From positions 1 to 5,235 of the forward strand of contig CALPNL020000140.1 in assembly GCA_943324925.2 (NCBI GenBank): a stretch of DNA of 5,235 nucleotides, in the 5' to 3' direction. Shown piece by piece: positions 1-5,235 of the stretch. The translations under genes were made by a program, and so were the position numbers. This DNA is from Chitinophaga pinensis (GTDB taxonomy: Bacteria; Bacteroidota; Bacteroidia; Flavobacteriales; Flavobacteriaceae). The stretch's first letter is position 1; each line of letters opens with the position of its first letter. The notes under the pieces are model-generated. The model had not been told where the DNA came from. It did not search any database and was given only the letters and a program-made list of their open reading frames with translations.

Positions 1-1631
1 AATTTTTCACTTTCGGTATCCAATGCTGAGGTTGCTTCATCCAAAATCATAATTGGTGGATTTTTCAAAACCGCACGTGCAATTGATAATCTCTGTTTTT
101 GTCCGCCTGAAAGTTTGTTTCCGCTGTCGCCAATATTAGTATAAATACCATTTGGTAACTCTTTTACAAATTCGTAAGCATTTGCAATTTTCAAAGCTTC
201 GATAATTTCGTCATCTGTAGCGTCCAATTTACCTAATGAAATATTTGCCTTTATAGTATCATTAAACAAAATACTATCTTGAGTAACCAATCCCATCAAA
301 CCACGCAACGATTGCAAATTCATTTCTTTAATCGCAACAGAATCAATTTCTATATTACCTTCATTTACATCATAAAAACGAGTCAGTAAATTGGCAATAG
401 TACTTTTTCCACTTCCCGATTGACCCACTAAAGCTACTGTTTGTCCTTTCTTTACTTCCAATGAAAAGTCCTTTAAAACGTATTCGTCTTCGTATTTAAA
501 ATGGATGTTTTTGATGCTTATTTCAGATTCAAAGGTGTCTTTTTCGATCGCGTTAACTTTATTTACAATAGGATTTTCTTGCTCTAATATTTCTAATATT
601 CGTTCAGCAGCTGCATTTCCTCTTTTGATATTATAAGAAGCTTTTGAGATTGATTTAGCTGGAGTTAAAATATTATAAGCCAATCCCATATAGGTAATAA
701 AAGCTGCTCCATTTAAAGTATGCTCAATTAAAACCATATGTCCGCCAAACCATAATAATACGGCAATTACCATAATTCCCATGAATTCACTCAAGGGCGA
801 CGCAAGATTTTGTCGGTTACCAATAGTGTTTGACAAACCAAAAAATTTATCTGTTGAATTTTGAAATATTTTACCGAAGTATTTTTCTGAATTGTAGCCT
901 TTTACCACTTTCAATCCGCCAAGAGTTTCTTCAATGATGGAAAGGAATATCCCTTGTTCTTCTTGAGCTTTTGTAGATTGTTTCTTTAATTTTTTTCCAA
1001 TAAATGAAATCACCGTTCCTGAAATTGGTATAAAAATAAAAACAAAAATCGTCAGTTTTACGCTTATGGTAAACATGGCAATTATGGTAAATAGAATGGT
1101 TAAAGGTTCTTTTACTATTAATTCCAATATTGATAAAAAAGAACTTTGAACTTCATTTACATCACCGGCAATTCTTGAAATGGTATCTCCTTTTCTTTTT
1201 TCTGAGAAGAAGGCCAATGGCAAATCAAGGGTTTTCTTGTACATGGCATTTCGAATGTCTTTCAAAACGCCGTTTCTTAGAAAAGTTATAAAAAATAAGG
1301 CCAAATAATCGGAGAGATTTTTTAATAAAAATATAGTGATAATTCCCGCTACCAATACTCCTAAAGTATACCCAATTCCATAGGTATCGGTCATATTGGT
1401 TAAATAGTAACTAGAATAATCAGAAAGGTATTTTTTTAATTCCCAAATTCCAGTGTACGTTGGCTCAATGTAATTTTGCTTAGCTTGACCAAACAAAACA
1501 TCCATCATTGGCATTAATGATATGAAAGAAAGTGTTCCAAAAAGCGCGTATAAAACATTAAAAAAAATGTTTAAATAAGCGTACTTTTTATAGGGAAGTA
1601 CAAAGGGAAATATCTTTTTAAAATTACTCAT
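1..1631 (-). CDS. MsbA-like ABC exporter half-transporter (membrane + ATPase domains), 3' end cut by window edge
   Basis: The first 543 codons of a fused permease-ATPase are visible, read without interruption from ATG at 1631 to the window edge. Residues 1-345 form the type I exporter membrane domain, with hydrophobic segments near 18-42, 86-115, 165-212 (two helices) and 281-325 (two helices). The ATPase domain follows: A-loop Tyr380, Walker A GQSGSGKS at 403-410, Q-loop Gln451, signature LSGGQ at 507-511, and Walker B ending in Asp531 with catalytic Glu532, then the D-loop SALD at 535-538. The H-loop and C-terminus lie outside; comparison with family length suggests about 60 residues are missing. 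All visible catalytic motifs are intact. Such half-transporters act as homodimers in the inner membrane and export lipids or drugs. An MsbA-like lipid role is plausible given the glycosyltransferase nearby, but the substrate cannot be read from the sequence. The start overlaps the stop of the upstream mutase gene by one base. Confidence 0.93.
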   Translation of the reverse strand, partial: MSNFKKIFPFVLPYKKYAYLNIFFNVLYALFGTLSFISLMPMMDVLFGQAKQNYIEPTYTGIWELKKYLSDYSSYYLTNMTDTYGIGYTLGVLVAGIITIFLLKNLSDYLALFFITFLRNGVLKDIRNAMYKKTLDLPLAFFSEKRKGDTISRIAGDVNEVQSSFLSILELIVKEPLTILFTIIAMFTISVKLTIFVFIFIPISGTVISFIGKKLKKQSTKAQEEQGIFLSIIEETLGGLKVVKGYNSEKYFGKIFQNSTDKFFGLSNTIGNRQNLASPLSEFMGIMVIAVLLWFGGHMVLIEHTLNGAAFITYMGLAYNILTPAKSISKASYNIKRGNAAAERILEILEQENPIVNKVNAIEKDTFESEISIKNIHFKYEDEYVLKDFSLEVKKGQTVALVGQSGSGKSTIANLLTRFYDVNEGNIEIDSVAIKEMNLQSLRGLMGLVTQDSILFNDTIKANISLGKLDATDDEIIEALKIANAYEFVKELPNGIYTNIGDSGNKLSGGQKQRLSIARAVLKNPPIMILDEATSALDTESEK

Positions 1632-1633
1632 TA
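1629..1633 (-). other. Stop/start overlap (TAATG) between mutase and ABC exporter genes
   Basis: On the minus strand the mutase stop TAA (1633-1631) shares its last A with the exporter start ATG (1631-1629). No well-placed Shine-Dalgarno motif precedes the ATG; the nearest GAGG is about 16 bases upstream, which is too far. The geometry supports co-transcription and translational coupling, with ribosomes finishing the mutase and restarting on the exporter. The overlap is seen directly; the coupling is inferred. Confidence 0.75.
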
Positions 1634-3358
1634 ATCAATCTTTAAATCCTCTAAAATCCTTTTGATTTTAGTATCTAATTTTGCGTTTACTTCCTTAAAA
1701 TCATCAACTGAATCCAAATTGGTATTTACACTTACATAAAATTTAATTTTTGGTTCTGTACCACTTGGTCTCGCAGCAATTTTAGAACCTTCATCAGTAT
1801 AATAAATCAACACATCTGATTTTGGAATGGTCATTGTTTCTTTTTCTCCTGTCAATAAATTAGTAGCAATTGAAGTTTGATAATCTTCCATCATGATAAT
1901 GCGTTCACCATTAATTTCTTTTATCGGATTGGTTCGCATGTCAACCATCATTTGCTTAATTTCTTCTAAACCTTCAATACCTTTTTTAGTAATTGAAACT
2001 AAGAATTCTTTATAAAAACCGAAATCTACGTATAAATTTAATAGCTCTTGATATACCGAACTTCCATTTGCTTTAGCGATAGCTGCAATTTCGCAGATAA
2101 GTAGGGAAGAAGCTACCGCATCTTTATCGCGAACAGCATCTCCAACCATAAAACCAAAGCTTTCCTCTCCACCACCGATGAATTCTAGGTCTGGAAAATC
2201 ATTGATCATTTTTGCAATCCACTTAAATCCGGTTAATCCCACTTTACATTCTACTTGGTAAGCAGTTGCTAATTCCATCATCATTGGAGTGGATACAATT
2301 GTAGTTCCTACAAATTGATTTCCGGAAATTTTACCTGCTTTTTGCCATTTTTCTAATAAAAATCCAGTCATCAAAACCATCGTTTGGTTTCCGTTTAAAA
2401 GCATCATTTCTCCTTCATTGTTTCTTACTGCAACTCCCAGTCTATCACAGTCTGGATCCGTTCCAATGACAATATCGGCTTGGATTTTATCGGCTAATTC
2501 TAATGCCATTTTCAAAGCTTCAGGCTCTTCAGGATTTGGAGATTTTACGGTTGGAAAATCGCCATTTGGCTCTGATTGTTCGGGAACCAAATTCACATTG
2601 GTATAACCGGCTTGTGCTAAAGTTTCAGGAACCGACATTATTGAAGTTCCATGTAAAGAAGTAAAAACAATATTTAAATCACTTTTTGCAGCTGCAGGTG
2701 TATTAAAACTTGCGTTTTCTATAGATGATTTTATAAAAGCGGCATCAATTTCCGAATCGATGTATTCTATTAAATCCTCGTTTGCATCAAATTTAATTTC
2801 GTCGTATTTCAGTTCTTCAATTACATTTATTATTTCAGCATCTTGAGGGGGAACTAGTTGTCCTCCATCTTCCCAATATACTTTGTAACCGTTATATTCC
2901 GGCGGATTGTGCGATGCAGTTAAAACAATTCCAGCTTGGCAACCTAAATATTTTAGTGCAAAACTCAATTCAGGTGTCGGTCGCAAGTCGGAAAACAAAT
3001 AGACTTTTATTCCATTGGCAGAGAAAACGTCTGCAACTACTTTAGCTAAAGTTTGACTATTATGACGACAGTCGAATGCAATTGCTACTTTTAAGTCTTT
3101 GTTTGGGAACACTTTTCGCATGTAATTTGAAAGTCCTTGCGTGTTTTTCCCTAGGGTGTATTTATTGATTCTGTTGGTCCCAACGCCCATAATCCCGCGC
3201 ATTCCTCCAGTTCCAAATTCTAAATTTTTATAGAAACTCTCTTCTAGATTTTTAGGAGATGAGGTCATCATTTCCTTGATTTCATCGTGAGTTTGTTTGT
3301 CGAAAATAGGTGTTAACCATTCGTTTACGGCAGTTAGTATTTTTGTAGGTAATTCCAT
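1631..3358 (-). CDS. Phospho-sugar mutase (phosphoglucomutase/phosphomannomutase, alpha-D-phosphohexomutase family)
   Basis: This complete 575-residue cytoplasmic enzyme is predicted to interconvert hexose 6-phosphate and hexose 1-phosphate (glucose and/or mannose). It would supply sugar-1-phosphates for nucleotide-sugar synthesis. The four family signatures appear in order: the active-site serine loop TASHNP at 147-152 (phosphorylated Ser149), the metal-binding loop DPDCDR at 301-306 (Asp301, Asp303, Asp305), the sugar-recognition loop GEES at 397-400, and the C-terminal phosphate-binding loop RPSGTEP at 530-536. The N-terminal FGTGGMRG segment at 48-55 and the overall length match the longer PGM2/PgcA-like branch rather than the shorter AlgC/GlmM type (about 450 residues). 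GlmM is also unlikely because the sugar loop is GEES rather than a GEQS-type loop. The ATG at 3358 gives an N-terminus like that of family members. It lies 12 bases after the ORF6N gene and overlaps the exporter start by one base. Glucose versus mannose preference cannot be decided from motifs. Confidence 0.95.
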   Translation of the reverse strand: MELPTKILTAVNEWLTPIFDKQTHDEIKEMMTSSPKNLEESFYKNLEFGTGGMRGIMGVGTNRINKYTLGKNTQGLSNYMRKVFPNKDLKVAIAFDCRHNSQTLAKVVADVFSANGIKVYLFSDLRPTPELSFALKYLGCQAGIVLTASHNPPEYNGYKVYWEDGGQLVPPQDAEIINVIEELKYDEIKFDANEDLIEYIDSEIDAAFIKSSIENASFNTPAAAKSDLNIVFTSLHGTSIMSVPETLAQAGYTNVNLVPEQSEPNGDFPTVKSPNPEEPEALKMALELADKIQADIVIGTDPDCDRLGVAVRNNEGEMMLLNGNQTMVLMTGFLLEKWQKAGKISGNQFVGTTIVSTPMMMELATAYQVECKVGLTGFKWIAKMINDFPDLEFIGGGEESFGFMVGDAVRDKDAVASSLLICEIAAIAKANGSSVYQELLNLYVDFGFYKEFLVSITKKGIEGLEEIKQMMVDMRTNPIKEINGERIIMMEDYQTSIATNLLTGEKETMTIPKSDVLIYYTDEGSKIAARPSGTEPKIKFYVSVNTNLDSVDDFKEVNAKLDTKIKRILEDLKID

Positions 3359-3370
3359 TTAATATTGATA

Positions 3371-3862
3371 TTATTTTTTGTAACCTATTTTATTTCTTTT
3401 ATTGTTAATTTCTTCAACATTATCTTTTTCTACCAAATAATTTAAAGCCTGATAAATATCTGGAAATTGATTTTCTATTAATGAAATTCTTTCTTTTAAT
3501 TCACTGTAAGTTAAAGAAAATTGTCTAAAAGTTACAAAGGCTCTAATTATTGATATGTTTACCTCGATCGCTTTTTCACTATTTAGAACACTTGAGAGCA
3601 TTGCGATCCCTTGTTCAGTAAAAGCAAAAGGCATGTATCTTGTTCCTCCACGGTTTGAGGTCACAATTTGTGACCTCAAACAATTTAACTCTATTTCATT
3701 AAGTTCGAACATAAAATCTTCTGGAAACCGAGAAATATTTCTTCTTACAGATTGCTTAAGTGATTTTGTTTCAATATTATATAAAATAGCTAGGTCAAAA
3801 TCTAGCATTACTTTAAATCCGCGAATCTCGAATATTTTATTTTGAATAATGTCTAATTCCAT
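3371..3862 (-). CDS. ORF6N-domain (KilA-N-like, phage-associated) putative DNA-binding protein
   Basis: This 163-residue cytoplasmic protein has the ORF6N domain at about residues 8-95. Recognisable parts are RGFKVMLDFDLAILYNIETK (14-33), the basic SVRRNISRFPEDFMF stretch (38-52), LRSQIVTS (62-69) and the hallmark FAFTEQGIAMLSSVLNS (79-95). A helical, charged tail (about 118-150) may form a coiled coil. The end, KRNKIGYKK, resembles the RxxIGF-type tail common in this family, so the protein looks full length. ORF6N domains occur in phage antirepressor-like proteins and are thought to bind DNA; most chromosomal bacterial members have no assigned role. The gene starts 44 bases after the glycosyltransferase and ends 12 bases before the mutase. 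It has no obvious link to envelope metabolism and may be acquired. A perfect 29-base inverted repeat lies inside the coding region at codons 61-70. ATG at 3862 is the first start compatible with the domain. The family is clear; the function is unknown. Confidence 0.9.
   Translation of the reverse strand: MELDIIQNKIFEIRGFKVMLDFDLAILYNIETKSLKQSVRRNISRFPEDFMFELNEIELNCLRSQIVTSNRGGTRYMPFAFTEQGIAMLSSVLNSEKAIEVNISIIRAFVTFRQFSLTYSELKERISLIENQFPDIYQALNYLVEKDNVEEINNKRNKIGYKK
3653..3681. repeat. Perfect inverted repeat inside the ORF6N gene (14-base arms, 1-base centre)
   Basis: The left arm GTTTGAGGTCACAA (3653-3666) is followed by a single T (3667) and its exact reverse complement TTGTGACCTCAAAC (3668-3681). 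Pairing stops at the next base on each side (G3652 versus A3682). It overlaps codons 61-70 of the ORF6N gene, encoding CLRSQIVTSN, so the symmetry sits within a segment that is also conserved at protein level. As DNA it has the two-fold symmetry of a dimeric regulator site. As mRNA it could fold into a strong hairpin of about 13 pairs with a minimal loop. No U-run follows, so it is not an intrinsic terminator. The repeat is seen directly; a role is not established. Confidence 0.9.
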
Positions 3863-3877
3863 AATGGTTTGTCTTTT

Positions 3878-3893
3878 ATAAATTCGATTTTAT
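3878..3893. promoter_or_regulatory. AT-rich imperfect palindrome upstream of the ORF6N gene (weak operator candidate)
   Basis: The 16 bases ATAAATTCGATTTTAT form two 8-base halves that are complementary at 7 of 8 positions. They are centred about 24 bases upstream of the ORF6N ATG, within the 44-base gap after the glycosyltransferase stop. This is the longest gap in the window and the most likely place for an extra promoter or operator. I found no clear Bacteroidota promoter (TAnnTTTG at -7 with a TTG-type -33). In AT-rich DNA such weak symmetry can arise by chance. Confidence 0.18.
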
Positions 3894-3906
3894 CTGCGTA
3901 TAATTA

Positions 3907-4860
3907 TTAACTCAATTCTTTTGAAATTTTATATCGTTCTTCGTTGTTCTTTGTTCTTAAAATGATTTCACCTAAAAATCCTGCTAAAAATAATTGTGTT
4001 CCAATAATCATAGTAGTTAATGAAATGTAAAACCAAGGATTATTAGTTACCAATTCATAAGGCATTCCGTGGTAAAGCTTGTATAATTTTAGGAAACCAA
4101 TAAATCCTGCTGATAAGAAACCAATTAGAAACATAATTGAACCTAAAGCGCCAAACAAGTGCATGGGTCTTTTTCCAAAACGCGAAAGAAACCAAATAGT
4201 TATTAAATCTAAAAATCCATTGATAAACCGTTCCATTCCAAATTTAGTTTCACCGTATTTTCTAGCTTGGTGCAAAACCACCTTTTCGCCAATTTTCCCA
4301 AAACCAGCATTTTTAGCTAAAACGGGAATATATCGGTGCATTTCTCCTGAAACTTCGATGTTTTTTACTACCACATTTTTATAAGCTTTCAATCCGCAAT
4401 TGAAATCATTTAGTTTTACACCAGAAGTTCTTCTTGCTGCCCAATTGAATAATTTTGAAGGTAAATTTTTAGCAAAAACCGAATCGTATCTTTTCTTTTT
4501 CCACCCAGAAACCAAATCAAATTGTTGTTTGGTAATCATATCGATTAAGTCAGGAATTTCTTCAGGACTGTCTTGTAAATCGGCATCCATTGTAATTACG
4601 ATATCGCCTTGCGCTTTAGCAAAACCAGCATGAAGTGCTTGCGATTTTCCGTAATTTCTTAAAAAACGAATCCCTTTAATATTCGAATTTTCAGATGACA
4701 ATTGCTCAATAATATCCCATGATTTATCGGTGCTACCATCGTCTATGAAAATAACTTCGTAGGAATAATTATTAGATTTCATTACAGAAACAATCCAATT
4801 ATGGAGTTCTTGCAATGATTCTTCTTCGTTGAGAAGTGGAATAATAATGGATAGATTCAT
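3907..4860 (-). CDS. GT2-family membrane glycosyltransferase (DPM1/GtrB-like, polyprenyl-phosphate type)
   Basis: This complete 317-residue protein has an N-terminal GT-A catalytic domain (about 1-225) and two C-terminal membrane helices (about 233-258 and 275-300). Visible motifs are the nucleotide-binding start LSIIIPLLNEEESL (3-16), FIDDGSTD (39-45, Asp40/Asp41), FLRNYGKSQALHAGF (66-80), and the metal-binding DADLQD at 92-97 (DXD is Asp92/Asp94). The basic segment RKYGETKFG (200-208) matches the conserved Arg/Lys-rich motif of dolichol-phosphate-mannose-synthase-like enzymes. Relatives transfer a hexose or related sugar from a nucleotide sugar to a polyprenyl phosphate at the cytoplasmic face of the inner membrane, for O-antigen or lipid A modification or protein glycosylation. 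Sugar and acceptor are not determinable here. It follows the DUF4199 gene by only 6 bases, which indicates co-transcription. The mutase downstream could supply precursor for its donor. ATG at 4860 gives the standard family N-terminus immediately before the first beta strand. Confidence 0.93.
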   Translation of the reverse strand: MNLSIIIPLLNEEESLQELHNWIVSVMKSNNYSYEVIFIDDGSTDKSWDIIEQLSSENSNIKGIRFLRNYGKSQALHAGFAKAQGDIVITMDADLQDSPEEIPDLIDMITKQQFDLVSGWKKKRYDSVFAKNLPSKLFNWAARRTSGVKLNDFNCGLKAYKNVVVKNIEVSGEMHRYIPVLAKNAGFGKIGEKVVLHQARKYGETKFGMERFINGFLDLITIWFLSRFGKRPMHLFGALGSIMFLIGFLSAGFIGFLKLYKLYHGMPYELVTNNPWFYISLTTMIIGTQLFLAGFLGEIILRTKNNEERYKISKELS

Positions 4861-4866
4861 TATTTA

Positions 4867-5235
4867 TTATACTTGGTTTGTTTGCTTAGTTTTGAAAAAT
4901 GCCGCCATTATTAATCCAAAAATTGAATTAATTACGATGTATGTTAAAGAACCTTTTAATAAACCTACTATTGAAAATTGGTCATTTTCTTGTAGATTTT
5001 TCACAGCTTCATTAATTGCTTCAGCAGGGGTGTTAAATTTTTGCATAGTACTAATCATATATTTTATAGTCAACTCTTTAATTGTTTCTTTAGCAGATGG
5101 ATCAATAAAATTAAATAATATTATATTAAAGCCTACAGATATTGCGATTCCAACAAGTCCGCAAATAAAATAGGTTGTAAAGGCATCTTTGAAGCTAAAA
5201 ATTCCGTTCAATTCTTTTTTAGTTTTTGAAAGAAG
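4867..5235 (-). CDS. DUF4199-domain membrane protein, 5' end cut by window edge
   Basis: The last 122 residues are visible and the reading frame stays open to the window edge. A TTG at 5211 is in frame but is internal: coding sequence LLSKTKKE precedes it and the domain continues through it. Visible features, numbered from the first seen residue, are the motif GIFSFKDAF (11-19), a membrane segment (about 19-44), the typical NFIDPSAKE stretch (42-50), a polar helical region with acidic and basic residues (about 46-86), and a second membrane segment (about 88-114) ending in a short basic tail KTKQTNQV. This pattern matches DUF4199, a family common in Bacteroidota with no known function. Roughly 50-60 N-terminal residues, probably with further membrane helices, should lie outside. 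The stop is 6 bases before the glycosyltransferase start, so the two are probably co-expressed. The family call is by motif recognition. Confidence 0.82.
   Translation of the reverse strand, partial: LLSKTKKELNGIFSFKDAFTTYFICGLVGIAISVGFNIILFNFIDPSAKETIKELTIKYMISTMQKFNTPAEAINEAVKNLQENDQFSIVGLLKGSLTYIVINSIFGLIMAAFFKTKQTNQV

Noticed and set aside
1560..1567. Run of eight A (T on the coding strand) as a programmed or accidental frameshift site in the exporter
   Set aside because: The frame through the run (codons ATT TTT TTT) is the correct one on both sides. Such runs are common in AT-rich membrane-protein genes.
1..1631. Possible broken or frameshifted ABC transporter
   Set aside because: Translation by hand from the ATG at 1631 gives an uninterrupted frame. 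Walker A, Q-loop, signature and Walker B fall at self-consistent residue numbers. It is simply cut by the window edge.
2418..2606. Short open frames on the plus strand (also 3555-3845, 4079-4384, 4400-4633, 4829-5173)
   Set aside because: All lie antisense to well-supported minus-strand genes, match no recognisable family, and look like frame shadows.
2687..2696. Ten-base palindrome TGCAGCTGCA in the mutase gene
   Set aside because: It is explained by consecutive alanine codons (PAAAKS segment) and is short enough to be chance.
3359..3370. Terminator or regulatory element between the ORF6N and mutase genes
   Set aside because: Only 12 AT-rich bases are present, with no GC-rich stem and no U-run. 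The gap fits simple operon spacing.
5209..5211. TTG as the start codon of the DUF4199 gene
   Set aside because: The frame is open upstream to the window edge (LLSKTKKE), and the DUF4199 pattern would lack its N-terminal part. The real start lies outside the window.

Overview
The window looks like part of a Bacteroidota chromosome, most probably Flavobacterium or a close relative. It is AT-rich, and the ribosome-binding sites are weak or absent. The protein families also fit: a flavobacterial type of phospho-sugar mutase of about 575 residues, a DUF4199 membrane protein, an ORF6N-domain protein, and a GT2 glycosyltransferase with two C-terminal membrane helices. The genus assignment is inference from these families, not a database result.

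All five genes lie on the minus strand, so transcription runs from high to low coordinates. In that order they are: a DUF4199 membrane protein (5' end outside the window), a polyprenyl-phosphate-type GT2 glycosyltransferase (3907-4860), a small ORF6N-domain protein (3371-3862), a phosphoglucomutase/phosphomannomutase-family enzyme (1631-3358), and an MsbA-like ABC exporter half-transporter (starts at 1631, 3' end outside the window). The gaps are 6, 44 and 12 bases, followed by a 1-base stop/start overlap. This fits one operon or a chain of co-transcribed genes. No rho-independent terminator is visible in any gap, and no stretch over 50 bases lacks a gene. No RNA genes, CRISPR arrays, insertion sequences or origins were seen.

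Four of the genes suggest cell-envelope work: making sugar-1-phosphates, moving sugars onto a lipid carrier, and exporting a lipid or amphiphile. The exact substrates cannot be read from the sequence. The ORF6N gene is the odd one out. Its family is shared with phage antirepressor/KilA-N-type proteins and is scattered through Bacteroidota genomes, so it may be an insertion into an otherwise envelope-related cluster.

Most of the window is ordinary chromosomal content. The most unusual signal is a perfect 29-base inverted repeat (two 14-base arms around one base) inside the coding region of the ORF6N gene. It is a candidate autoregulatory operator or mRNA hairpin.
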